64,000 bases of DNA, from contig NC_085089.1 of the NCBI RefSeq assembly GCF_963422355.1, positions 5,930,979 to 5,994,978 of the forward strand, given 5' to 3'. Below the pieces are notes generated by a model that saw only the letters and a program-made list of their open reading frames with translations, was not told where the DNA came from and did not search any database. This document shows, piece after piece, positions 36,437-47,081 of this stretch. This DNA is from Corticium candelabrum. Lineage: Eukaryota > Porifera > Homoscleromorpha > Homosclerophorida > Plakinidae. The position numbers were made by a program, and so were the translations under genes. Numbering within the stretch: position 1 is the first letter of the stretch; every line of letters begins with the position of its first letter.

Positions 36437-36993
36437 AGTTTGAAATGGAAATGACAATCCTAGTAAACGTGTGCAGCTCGGCCGGAATTTCAATCTTTGA
36501 TTGCATCTCTAGACAACTCTCAGGTTACGTTCACCATAACATACACAGAAGTACGTAGCAGCTGACGGATGTACGTAATAACACTGATTGCATCTATAAA
36601 CAACTCCCATCACGCTTACATGCACAGAGAGTCAGACAGGACGCCGTGCCGTTGAACATAGTGGTACTGTACATGTTCAACTACACGCAACTGTGAGCAG
36701 CATGTAGCAGCAGGTGGAAGTAGCAGCTAGGCTTCCAAACGGTAGTCACATGTACACACGTGACCGGAACAACATGGCGTTGTGGGAAGCAGTACGTGAA
36801 TTGCATGGCAGTAGTTGACTGATACAACGTGACTTTGCACATTTCTAGCTGGTGGGTCAGTGCAATTCTTCGGACAAGAGCGAATCGTTTGGTGTAACTC
36901 TCGTCGTTGTAGCTGCTTCGAGTGAGGCGCTAGCCTGGCTGACAAAAGTGAAATGTGAAATGTGAAATGTGAAAGAATAAATCGGGTTTTTTT

Positions 36994-37065
36994 AAGGCCT
37001 GTCCACACTAGACCAGAATGGATCGCGATCGGATCGCGATCCAGTTGCCAGTGTGGACAGGCCTT
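36994..37065. mobile_element. 72-bp palindromic MITE with GATCGCGATC core
   Basis: Perfect 16-bp ends: AAGGCCTGTCCACACT at 36994-37009 and its complement at 37050-37065. They enclose two GATCGCGATC palindromes. A 'gtgaaat' 7-to-8-bp tandem lies just upstream (36948-36975). Confidence 0.75.
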
Positions 37066-37069
37066 TACT

Positions 37070-37700
37070 TGCCGATAGCTGGATTCTGAGGCGCTTAGTG
37101 TAAGCGGTGATAGTCTGGCTACCATTAGGAACGTTTGAAGTTGAGCGCTACGTGGGTCCGAGATCTCTGTAATGAGTTCTGAGAGATCCGGTTTGGATGC
37201 GTTTGTATACTTTTGTATGGGCCGCCATTTTTAGATTCTTTGCATCCCTACATAGGTAGTGGGGGCTACCGCACTCCCCCATAAAACATGTATATTTTCA
37301 TTACCTGTTGACAATGTTGTCCCTGAGGAGATGTATAGTAATTTAATTAATACATTAATTGATGTATACGTAAGTACAAATGTGCTTGCTGATATACATT
37401 CCTAGAGACTAGGAATAAACGTATGGACATAGTTTTGAATGCATGATGAAAAAAGACACTGAAACATACAAGTGGGTGTAATGAAAGCAACAAAACGTTT
37501 ACTAATTACTAATTTACTAATGTTTAATATGGTGGACACGAATCAAGCTGCATAGATATGGCATGCCGAGGGTTTGCACTGTAGTGCTTCTTCATTATGT
37601 TAGCAGAAGTACAGCATGCCAATGAAATATGTGATGAGAACGAGCATGCACAAACTAACATGCATTCACGATCATTTCAAACAAGATGACATTCTCAATA
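37070..37700. other. intergenic, nothing recognised
   Basis: No gene, repeat or RNA was identified. The downstream part of the THAP gene may include some of it. Confidence 0.45.
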
Positions 37701-37711
37701 CAGACCATTAC

Positions 37712-38463
37712 CCTCATCAGGTGACAGATGGTCTTCTTGCATAGCATCAGCAGCATAGCTGTGATTTGCACATCTGTTGTTACTTGAACATCAGCATTCA
37801 GAGAGTCTTCTTCCTTTGTGCTGTTTCGAGACTTTCTGCTATTCTTGGAGCCAACTTTCCAGTGGGGAAATATTGTTGGTACTGCATTCCATTTCAGTCT
37901 CTTCTTTCCACCTTTCCTGTGTTGCTCAAATTGAGAGCTATCAAAATGAGCCTTGAAGAAATAAACAGAAATTTTACAAGGCGCTTCTTACGGTAATTTT
38001 ACTAGTATCAAGCGTGGGTAGTAAATATATAGGTATACAATCGCAAAAGTTATACTGCAGGTACCGTGAGAGCAGCCAACAAGCACTACTTTCAAACCTT
38101 ACCGAACTGTGTAGTGTTCTAATGTGTACTGCAGATAGACGAGCTTGTCGGCACCATCCAAAATGCCGCATGAAACCAACAATTAATTCTTGTACCCTGT
38201 GCACACAGTCTAGCTACAGCACTCTAGCAGGCCTAGGACGTTTGCTGAGACGTTCTTTTTGACATCTGTTCATACATGCTTGTACACAATGTTCTTCTTA
38301 CGTCACACAAGTAAGAATAAAGTGTAGGAGTCCAATTCTTTCGGCTGACTCGATTTGTCCACACTTTTCTTCTGGCAGGATCGCGCGGAAACCTGTACAT
38401 GGTATGCCCTTTCTCATGTCTTTTGGAACAACCCCACGCACAGCAGGCGGGCATTGCTCTCAA
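37712..38463 (-). CDS. THAP-domain DNA-binding protein, two exons
   Basis: A C2CH zinc finger of the THAP type, known from P-element transposase and animal transcription regulators. Exon 38302-38463 reads MPACCAWGCSKRH, FPRDPARRKVW and YSYLCD, then a GTAAGA donor. It joins exon 37712-37951 (acceptor TTCAAG), which starts AHFDSSQFE and continues RLKWNAVPTIFPHW, completing the C-x2-4-C ... C-x2-H pattern and the AVPTIF box. The remaining roughly 45 residues are polar and without recognised motifs. The frame either continues past 37712 to a TAG near 37644 or is spliced at GTAATG; this is unresolved. The start could be the fourth codon (MPACC). Confidence 0.75.
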
Positions 38464-38599
38464 CCTTCGATAGTCAAAGAAAAAACCCCCAAAAAACAGT
38501 CAGTAATACTACACGCGCAGGTGGAGTCAAAATGGCGCCCATGCGTCACGTGACCTCAAACACCTATGTCGCAACTCTTTTTATATATGGCTCTGTCTG

Positions 38600-38915
38600 G
38601 GCGCATAGCCTCGAACTTCCAGACCAGAGAGTGCGCGAAGCGCGCGAACTCTAAAATTTTAGTTTGGACCAAGTCGATACTAAAACGATTTCGGAAGTAC
38701 TTAACAAAAAAGTAGTCTAATAGCCTAGGGTCATTTTACCTAGGTTAATAATGAGATGAAAAGTTAGCGGGCTTGCATTACACAAACCTAGCATTACTGC
38801 AATGGGATCTGTACAACTGTAGTCTCCCAACACTTGATGGAAACATGTGTACAACAGTGTGCAGTTGTCAATTGTGGTACAATAAACAAAGACACGAGGG
38901 CACCTAATCTGATCA
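38600..38915. other. intergenic; possible solitary foldback terminus
   Basis: At about 38607 the string TAGCCTCGAACTTCCAGACC resembles the outer end shared by the foldback elements elsewhere in the window, but no partner arm was found. The rest is unremarkable. Confidence 0.3.
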
Positions 38916-38917
38916 TT

Positions 38918-39894
38918 TCACAAACGTCCGATCAAAGGCCCATAACAGTACATATGATCTTCATTCATTCTATGCACAGAGAGACGAATGTTAGTGCGAT
39001 CAGGATTCTTGATCAGCTGAACACAAGTCTTCCATTTCCAAATCACGGATGATGCTAGCCCGAGTAGACCTGAAAGCTGTAGCTGTAAGAGCCAAAAGCG
39101 GTAGACTCGAGCCAGTCTCTCCCCGCCTTCGTCACTCCCCGGATTGTCAATCCTCGACAATCCGGGGAATGATCTCGACAATCCGGGGAATGACGAAGGC
39201 GGGGAGAGACTGGCTCGAGTCTACAAAAGCGGAGCTTTCACAACTGATCGAATCTCAGCAACTCTCCCACACCATTCACGGAAAGGTTGTGCTTTTCTCA
39301 CTGCTTTACCCCTGAAACATAAAGTACGTACTAGACGCGCACAGTACAACCTACAGCTAGAAAGAAATGAATAAATCACCAAAACGGTAGAGTGTGAACC
39401 TCATCCACAACAATAACGGCGACATTGCAGCGAAACACGTCAGACTGAAACGCCTTCATCCATTCATTCGAACCGACAATAGCCTCGGGACTACCCTAGA
39501 CGAAAGAATAGCATCTCTGCTTGATACGAGAATCGCGTTCAGAGCTTGCTCCTATAATAGCAGCTGATAACCGCTTAGATAGGAGGCCGGTTACCTGATC
39601 TTCCATGAGAGATTTCAGCGGAGAAAGAACAAGGACAATTGGATGTTTAGCGAAAAGATTTACTCCAGCTGTACGCAGCTGATGCATCACTTTATGGAGG
39701 ACTTGAAAGATAGCAGACTTTCCAAAACCAGTCGCAAATGTAGCAAATACATCTCGTCCATTCAGAAGGTACTCCACCGTTGTTCGCTGTTTAGGATGCA
39801 GTGACGCAATTCCCAGTGTCGACGTCGCAGATGCCTTGGCGAAAGCCGTGGTAAGAACACTCTCATTCACAATGCTGCCGGCACTTGTGGCCAT
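38918..39894 (-). pseudogene. RecQ-like helicase fragment, broken by a MITE, a stop and a frameshift
   Basis: RecQ-family helicase motifs in order: LHPKQRTTVEYLL (Q motif), ATGFGKSAIFQ (Walker A region), VLSPLKSLMEDQ (motif Ia), SPEAIVGSNEW, VVDEVHTLPFW (motif II, DEVH) and, after an intron, WGKAVRKAQPFREW. Next would be motif III, APLLALTATAF, but a foldback element (39102-39223) with a 9-bp duplication splits it between the PLL and LALTATA codons. An in-frame TAG at 39496-39498 occupies the place of a Tyr codon in YSFV-x-GSPEA. Downstream, a frameshift precedes IKNPDRTNIRLSVHR. The C-terminal helicase half is absent. A non-functional repeat-type copy. Confidence 0.82.
39102..39223. mobile_element. 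122-bp foldback element inside the RecQ-like exon
   Basis: The ends read TAGACTCGAGCCAGTCTCTC and are near-perfect inverted repeats of 46 bp around a short loop that repeats GACAATCCGGGGAATGA. An exact 9-bp duplication, CAAAAGCGG, flanks it at 39093-39101 and 39224-39232. Removing the insert and one duplicate restores the helicase reading frame, so the target was once an exon. Confidence 0.9.
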
Positions 39895-39916
39895 GATTAG
39901 ATGTATAGTATGTCAC

Positions 39917-40329
39917 CCGGAACGCGTCTTCAGCTACCAGATTTCGATGCAACCATGTGCAACAACGTTGTTTGAGATTTTGAGCATGGAGATAATCACA
40001 AAGCTCTATGAGTTGACATATCAAGGATTTGTCGACTGGAACGTTTCCTGTGTAGGAAAACTCAACAAGTGCTCTGAATGCTGTTTCATCAACTTCGGGA
40101 AACTCGATTGTATTCTCTCGAGCTTCCTTCATTGGACTAGTCAACATTTTCTTTAGGACATCACTTTGTGCGCACAGCACTAGTTTGTGAGCTTTGATTT
40201 TCGTCTTGTTAGCACCAAGAAGTATAGTGATATCAACCCTTTCTTGGTTGTCGTAAAAAGCCTTCCACGATTGCATGACTGCAGATGGATACGAAACCCT
40301 GGTAAACTTCTCAAACGTATTTGAGTCAT
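39917..40329 (-). CDS. BTB/POZ-domain exon
   Basis: The exon starts after CTTGCAG and encodes a BTB domain: VDITILLG, IKAHKLVLCAQSDVLKKML, ENTIEFPEVDETAFRALVEFSYTGNVPV, then LIELCDYLHAQNLKQRC and the start of a BACK-like helix. It ends at a GTGACA donor. It is about 80% similar by eye to the BTB exon of the gene at 42449-43986. No BACK exon follows; instead the RecQ-like frame starts 23 bp beyond. BTB proteins are often Cullin-3 adaptors. It is either a truncated duplicate or part of a gene whose next exon was displaced. Confidence 0.75.
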
Positions 40330-41250
40330 CTGCAAGCAAATGCAAATACACTGTAGATTACATGACTGTTGGTTTGCATGCCGCATTGCCTGCTCGATTG
40401 CGAGCGTACACATTTACAGTTATATTTACAGTTACCTAGCGCATTAATAATTTATCGGATTCTGAAATGTCAAAAAGACAAAGAGATGCGTTACCGTCAG
40501 TCAAGTTATGTACGTGTAGCATGGGCACGGTTACCACAATTAATTTTGCACTCGTAAAAAAGTCTTTACTCTGAAAGACTCTTCACTCATGGTAAGAGCA
40601 TCTACGCGAGAAACCTGAGTCAGATGTAGAAGTAGCAATCAAAGTGAAAGAGGTTGAATGGCCCGTTTAATTATGAAACTATCTATAGATGTCGTGTGAA
40701 TACTATACTTGAACTTTGAGGCACTGTGCACGATGGCACGTGTATTATATACCATCTATTCATTTCTAGCAAGTCAATTCAATTAATTAATTAATAGTAC
40801 AAGACAGCCTCAAAGGATCGAGAATATTTATCATGCTCGGTCATGCCGATGTGAATCTTTTGAGCAAGTAGAATCTTTTCGATGTATACTAGACCCTGTA
40901 GTAGCTATCTAGAGAGGCTGTCAAGATGTTTTAGTAAATTACTGCTAATGCTAGCGCTTGTTCGTATAGTGTGCTGGTTTCGAAGGACGCGTACAAACGT
41001 CTGAATAAATTTTTTAGTACGAGCCGTTTTGTAATCAATACATACGCGTAGACGGCTAAGGTCGCGTGACCTGCAAATATTTTTCTAATCTCATAAGAGT
41101 ACGTTAGTCGGATCTGTCTATATACAGTACCTAGCAACATTTGATAATTGACAAACTAAAATTTGGTACGTGACCTGCATACCGTATTTACACCAGCAAG
41201 ACATGCCATAAAAACACAAGAATCGTAGAATCAATCAACTAGATTCACAT
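40330..41250. other. upstream of the BTB exon; nothing further recognised
   Basis: A first exon with MSEESFR near 40580-40600, followed by a GTAAAG donor, is possible, but its phase does not match the BTB exon. No other gene or repeat was identified. Confidence 0.35.
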
Positions 41251-41257
41251 TGAGTCC

Positions 41258-41586
41258 CAGGGGCGCCGGAAGCAAAGGAACACTGGTATGGCCTAACGCG
41301 TGCTAAAGGGCGTGGCTACTCACATGATTCGCTAAACTCGTAGGTTTGAATCGTCGTGACATGTCATGACTGGTCAACGCAGTCAAGACGTGACAAGACA
41401 AGACCTTTCAAGCATTAACTAGAGCATCAAGAATCTAGAGAACCAGAGAACAAGAAATATATTAATTATTTAATTAGCTATATCATTAGACCGGAAGTTT
41501 GCGGCAAATAGTCTCTGGCGGAAGAACACATTTTGAAAACTGGTCCGGCCATGACCGGACCAGCCGGACTGGCTCTGGCGCCCCTG
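41258..41586. mobile_element. hAT-like MITE with CAGGGGCGCC ends
   Basis: The left end CAGGGGCGCCGGA and the right end, reversed, CAGGGGCGCCAGA form an inverted repeat. CAG(g/a)GGCG starts are typical of hAT elements. It is 329 bp with no transposase. The expected 8-bp target duplication is not evident, so the element may be old. Confidence 0.65.
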
Positions 41587-41589
41587 CAC

Positions 41590-42440
41590 TCACACTGGCT
41601 ACAGTATTAGCGGTGGCATCCAGGTTGGGGGCCCAAACTTCAATGCGCAGCAAGTGTAGCCTCGTGTACCCGCAAGGTCTGCGCGCAGGTGTATATTGTC
41701 GTATAATTTGGAGTTCCTCGTTTTCTTCTCGTTTTCACAATGACCTATTTTATGACCATAGACTGCTGATTGGTGGTGGTTCCTACGCCTATGTTAGTAT
41801 CTTCCCTTTTCACTGATATGTTTGCCGGAGCTTGATGTTGTGTTCTAAGCACATTCTTCCCGTCATTTGCATGGGATCAGGACATTGGAGCCAACAGATT
41901 TCGTTAGCTAAGCGAGTTACTGCTGCAGTGCCATCTTGAAGCTTAGATTAGTTAGAAGTAACGTGAAATTTCAATGCCCTATGCAGACCTGGACTGAGGA
42001 AATGCATGTAATAGATGGCTATTAATAATAATTTTAGTACAATACATATGTGAAAAGCAAACATACATCCACACCACTTAGACTGTCTTTTTCTTTTACT
42101 GAAATGTTTATGTTTCTTTGTTGTGAAACACACGCTTGCCGTTATTTCAAGCCAAAGCACTCTAATTTGCCGGAGAGTCATTTGATATTAATGATTATTT
42201 TAAGAAGTCATCTGCCAATGAAAGTTGTGGCACAGTAAGTACTGTAGTACTGCATGCATGTGTCTGAGCTCTTAATTGTGACTACGCCACTTTTGGTTAT
42301 CTAATACATGTATATAGAAACTTTCAATGGTTTACATACATGCATGCATTGGTAATCAGTAGGTGTTCAATTGCAGACATAAGTTTACCTCGTGACTACA
42401 CTATTCTAGAGAACACATAGTCAACATGTTGGGTCCAGTT
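41590..42440. other. intergenic, nothing recognised
   Basis: Short open frames only. It lies just beyond the 3' end of the BTB-BACK gene and probably includes its 3' UTR. Confidence 0.45.
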
Positions 42441-42448
42441 ATGTTATT

Positions 42449-43986
42449 CTATAGATCATCATCCGTATCATCGTCTCTGCAGGTAGCACTGTCTTCTTTT
42501 ACTGAAACAGTTGCGGTATCCTCAATTTCTTCTATTGTAACCTCAATGAAAACTGCCTTGTTGTCACCATTTTCGTCTAGGATATTATTATGCAGCTGTC
42601 TTTGCGAAGCAGAGAACTGTGATAACTGACAAGATTTTCCAAACAGTGGCAAGTAAGAGCAGCATGATCCTATGATCAAGGGTATTCGCATTATTACAGC
42701 GCCATCTAGGTGTATGTACACCTCTTCCAACGTGATGTGAAATTTCAATGCTACAATGCAGCCTACAGGGATCGAGACAGAGCTAAACGCACGAAACATA
42801 CTGAGAGTAGCGTCATCTAGCCGCACTCCACACCGTAGTGAACTATCACTAGCTGCAACAGGTTGTCTTTTTTGTAGCGCAGGTTGCAATAACGAGCATT
42901 GATTCTGCTGACGTAACCCTTGACCAGAAGGTAAAATGAGAAGTACAACTACAAGTTTACGATTGACTGTTGATTTGGTGATGAGCTGAACATGTACACA
43001 ACTCGGAATCGGCAGTGGCTTAGAAGTAAGTAGTGTTTCTGATCTTCTTACAACAGCACGGTTGGAATGTGTAGAGATGGTAGGAGCAGGTGAGACATTT
43101 TTAGAGGATGTTGGTCGTTGCGATTGCCACGTAAATGAAGGCATGGATCTTGCAAGACGTGCAGACGGCACTCGTAACTTAGCACAAGGTGAGTTGATTT
43201 CAAACGGATTGCAATCCAAGGGTTGCTGCAAGGATGTAAGAGCTTTAAGAATAGCGTCGGGTGCGACAAAACCGCTACTTTGCACACAACCCAGCAAATC
43301 TCTCACGTTTATCATTGGTAAGCGCAGATATTTTGCTAGGTGTACACCATCTTCGTGTCTTGAATCATCATACTCAATCCATCACTTGATTCCCTCAAAC
43401 AGCTGGATTTCATCAAGATTCAGGTCATCACTAGCAGCAATTTTTTCTACTTCTTTTGCCGTCATGTGCTTTGCAAAACCATCTGTGCAAACAACTAAAG
43501 CGGCGTGATCTTCAATCCATTGGAAACAATTCTTATAGAGCTGCTCGTCAGCTGAAGGCTTGGAGGAAAATGCATGATATTCACATGCATCTTCTACTAC
43601 CAGATTTTCGTGCAGCCATTTGCAACAATGTTGTTTAAGATCTAGAACTTGAAGATAATCACAAAGCTCTATGAGTTGACGTATAAAGGATTTGTCGACT
43701 GGAACGTTTCCTGTGTAGAAAAACTCAAGAAGTGCTCTGAATGCTGTTTCATCAGCTTCAGGAAACTCGATTGTATTCTCTTGAGCTTCCTTCATTGGAC
43801 TAGTCAGCATTTTCTTTAAGACGTCACTGTGTGCACACAGCACCACTTTGTGAGCTTTGAATTCTATCTTGCCACCAACAAGTAAAGTGATATCAACCAT
43901 TTCCTGGTTGCGGTAGAAAGACTTCCACGATTTCATGACTGTAGAGAGATAAGGAAGCTTCTGAAACTTGTCAAATTCACAGTCAT
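42449..43986 (-). pseudogene. BTB-BACK protein gene with one in-frame TGA
   Basis: One continuous frame runs from a CTTGCAG acceptor at 43986 to the stop at 42449. BTB (VDITLLVGG, FKAHKVVLCAHSDVLKKML, AFRALLEFFYTGNVPV) is followed by BACK (CFQWIEDHAALVV, LDEIQLFEGIK). The next codon is TGA (43382-43384) and the frame goes on in BACK style: WIEYDDSRHEDGVHLAKYLRLPMI, then about 270 Ser/Pro- and Leu-rich residues. Near the end, HITLEEVYIHLDG and IPLIIG faintly recall an arrestin-type strand pair (weak). Family members have a Lys or Arg at the TGA position (CGA to TGA would suffice). It is therefore a nonsense allele, a pseudogene, an assembly error or readthrough. The first coding exon was not found. 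Confidence 0.72.
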
Positions 43987-44171
43987 CTGCAAGTAAGCAC
44001 AAAATTCTCTATCATCAGGCAACTACCATGAATCAAGATCACATGTTAGTAGACATGCCTAGGTCTTCAGGAGACCCTCCTCCGCTCATGGTAAAAACAC
44101 AGGAAACCTGAATAGAATGCAGAAAACAGCTAAAAAGGAACGTGGTTGAAAGTCGTATATATCAACTTTTC

Positions 44172-44351
44172 TAGCCTCGTCCCCAGACTCTCTCGCGGTA
44201 AGTCTTGTCCGGTGCCCGTATGTCGCCTGGAATTGTCATGGACAAGTGTCCATGACAATTCATGGACAATTGTCATGGAATTGTCCATGAAATTGAACAT
44301 GGAATTGTCACCGGACAAGACTTAGCGCGAGAGAATCTGGGGACGAGGCTA
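44172..44351. mobile_element. 180-bp foldback element with 8-bp target duplication
   Basis: The ends read TAGCCTCGTCCCCAGACTCT and complement each other over about 45 bp, including a TCTTGTCCGG segment. The centre is a set of 'ccatgacaatt' palindromes. AACTTTTC flanks it exactly (44164-44171 and 44352-44359). Confidence 0.88.
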
Positions 44352-44460
44352 AACTTTTCCATGAAAAGGACCGGTTGCAGTAGGTGTGAACCTACTCACG
44401 TGCGCACGTGCTGGAGGACATTCGGGACTTTAATTAATATAGCAATGGAAACTTCTGTGC

Positions 44461-44706
44461 TGTTGTGGGTCGCGGCAACCGTGCCAATCCTGACAGAGAC
44501 ATTAGTTTGGGTTTTTTTTGCCAGCGATTATGATGGTCAAAGGTAAGAAATTTCGAAAACTAACGGAACGGCGGAAGAGGCGTGGATCACTGCTAGCAAC
44601 AGAAAAGATCTAAAACAGATTAGTTTGAAATACACACACGTCTGTTCCGATCACTTCGCAAGCGTAAAACCTACTGTAACAAAAGACGAAAGGAATCCGG
44701 ATTAGC
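44461..44706 (+). pseudogene. decayed THAP-domain gene
   Basis: A THAP start, CAVVGRGNRANPDRDIS, is recognisable from the usual CAVVGCxNRsnRDkDxS pattern, but the second zinc Cys is replaced by Arg. A run of T (44511-44518) shifts the frame before the rest, WITASNRKDL, YTHVCSDHFASVKPTV, is read in another frame. A basic segment, YERVQQSDAKRLRLEEDDE, follows near 44775-44835. It is on the opposite strand from the intact THAP gene and not closely similar to it. Confidence 0.6.
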
Positions 44707-44839
44707 TATGTTCGTAGTCAAAAACTGCAATATTCGTTACGGCACTAGCTAGGTAATTCATTGACGACAGAAAGATACGAACGAGTACAGCAAAGCGATG
44801 CAAAGAGGCTGCGATTAGAAGAAGACGACGAAATGGTTC

Positions 44840-45286
44840 CTCCACTTGATTGAAGTGCATGTGCAAGCGAAATTACAGACGACATGCATGACAATGTACG
44901 TATAGGAGTAGTCTACTATGCTGACCTAGGTATAGTTGTCGTCTGAAGATGTTGACAGTCTAAAGAAGCCGTTGCACTGTCTTCAGGAGGAACTGGCAGC
45001 AATATACGGCATTCTGATTTCTAAGCAGTTTACTTTCAGAGAAAATAATTAATCCAGCGTGTTGTCGCTGTCAGTCACAAGTCGACGTCCTCGGACAACT
45101 CGCTGAGGGAAATTTTGTAAGGTCTCGACCATCAGCGTACTGCAATTTAGCATTGTAGCGACATCAGCTGTCGGAATCTAACAATATGTCGCGTTAACCG
45201 AGAAGACCAGGCCTCTAACTTATCGAAGATGTCCCGGCTGTCGTTCTTGCGTGGGGTGGTTGGTTTAGCTCACGTGAGTGCAACTG
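44840..45286. other. remnant DNA after the dead THAP gene
   Basis: Short Glu/Ser-rich fragments in changing frames suggest the decayed rest of the THAP gene, but no motif is identifiable. Confidence 0.35.
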
Positions 45287-45335
45287 TTCTCGCGCAGCAA
45301 GCCCCTCCCCCTTTTTGACTTTCGTTGGCGGGCAA
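45287..45335. mobile_element. partial arm of the 3270-type foldback element
   Basis: TCTCGCGCAGC, CTCCCCCTTTTTGACTT and CGTTGGCG appear in the order and spacing of the arm at 3280-3322. No second arm is present nearby. The next element starts 22 bp further on. Confidence 0.6.
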
Positions 45336-45357
45336 CTCAATGCTCACATATTTGGCG

Positions 45358-46557
45358 TAGCCTCGCAAGCCAGGCTCTTCCGCGCAGTCGCTGAGCTAAC
45401 CGCACGTGAATCACACGAGGAGGAGGAGCTTTTACCGGAATTGCTCCAGCGCGAGAAGAGCCTGGTCGCTTTCGAGAACGTCATAGTGACGTGGGACCTC
45501 CGATCCGGTTTCATAGCTTGCATAAAGCTAATTCGATTTCCTATAGAGCTCGTTAATGTAATTGCGCTGATACATGAAGCAGAGAGTAGCCCTCCGCGGA
45601 GAGCGCGTGAACACGAAATCCAGCGAAGCCGTTGATGGACAAAAGTGCTGGTAAATAATGAGCGTAGGAATGGCCTACATGGGACTGGTCCGCTGAACCT
45701 ACACTCTCCAGCAACGTTTCTTTCTACTGAACTCATCTGCAGGTTTGCGCGAATTGAAACCGACGTAGAACTGTTCACCACTCTTGCGCGTCTACTCTGA
45801 CATCTATAGTCTGTGGGGGAAATGGTGTGAGAACTGCCGGCCCAGTTTCACTCAATGGTTCATGAAAACAGTGGCCTAGAGCTTGTTGACCTCTCCACGT
45901 CATGATCGGATTGGCGTGTATTGCTAACGCAGTCTATGTGACGGTACTTTCGACTCAGCAAGCAGTACTTTTGTACGATATTGACTCTCCTCACGGTGAA
46001 CTGCAAACATCTAGGCATGGGAAAACAGCAGTGCAGTGGACCTACCATGTTCAGGAAGTGTAGAGTTGACTCGTAGTTGCACGTGTACTACGTACGATTT
46101 GTTTCAATGCACGGACTCTGACTGCTACATATATACACTAACCGCGTACAATGAGTTCATTTCTCAAACTACCGCGCTGCAGATCTAGATTCGGCGGTGT
46201 GCTATTGGCGAAACTGAATGCTGAAAAGGAGTCGTGACACTGCAGAATATTACATGGCTGAGCTGTCTACATGCGTACTAGAAGCGAACGATGATGTCAA
46301 CTACGTACTTCGTGCAAAACAAGCAAGTGCGTGAAGCGATGTCGCGTGTTCTCAACTTTCATACCTACATGCTTAGCTAATAGAATTAGCTTTATCAAGT
46401 TACAAAACCGGATCGACGGTCCACGTCACTATGACGTTCTCGAAAGCGACCAGGCTCTTCTCGCGCTGGAGCAATTCCGGTAAAAGGTCCTCCTCTTCGT
46501 GTGATTCACGTGTGGTTAGCTCAGCGACTGCGCGGTAGAACCTGGCTTGCGAGGCTA
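45358..46557. mobile_element. 1.2-kb foldback element with 9-bp target duplication
   Basis: Inverted arms of about 190 bp: 45358-45550 against 46390-46557, starting TAGCCTCGCAAGCCAGGCTC. They include AATTGCTCCAGCGCGAGAAG in one orientation and its complement in the other. The exact duplication TATTTGGCG is at 45349-45357 and 46558-46566. The 840-bp interior has no transposase and only short frames. It has the same outer-end style as the elements at 3270, 12863, 39102 and 44172, and is the largest of them here. Confidence 0.92.
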
Positions 46558-46566
46558 TATTTGGCG

Positions 46567-47080
46567 ATACCGTGCCAGTTGATTCCATACGACCTCAAAA
46601 TAATAAGATATTTCAAAAGGAATCCTCCAACCAAGGAAATAGACTCTCTGTTTCCACGACTGAGACACGTAATTTAGGCTATTAGTCCATGGGCCAAGGT
46701 CAAAAAAGACTTCAGGAAACAAGACCCATTCCACCATCGTGAAGACACAAGTTTCTTATCACCAAATAATAGACATGTCCAAGTACAGCATTTCTGCACT
46801 TGTCCCCGTTGCGAAAAGTGTCCGTTTAGCTGTAATTAAATATTTTAATTTAAGCAGCGCCGACGGTCCGTTGTCCGAGGTTGCACCATACGTAGTAGCA
46901 TTCAAAAGACGTTTGCGAACTAAGTAAATTATTTTCTACATCAAAGTCAACCCAATATTGCATTTCTAATTTAGTAATACCACATTTCTTACATAAAACT
47001 CTCAAAATCGGCAGCTATATGTCGCTGTGATATTTACGCTGTCATTCCCCCGTCTGACGACACGCTGCTATCTTAACTTA
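46567..47080. other. short region before the nuclease-like repeat gene
   Basis: Both strands carry only short frames. A plus-strand fragment with CTCPRCEKCPF near 46800 has closely spaced cysteines but no recognisable family. Confidence 0.35.
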
Positions 47081-47081
47081 A

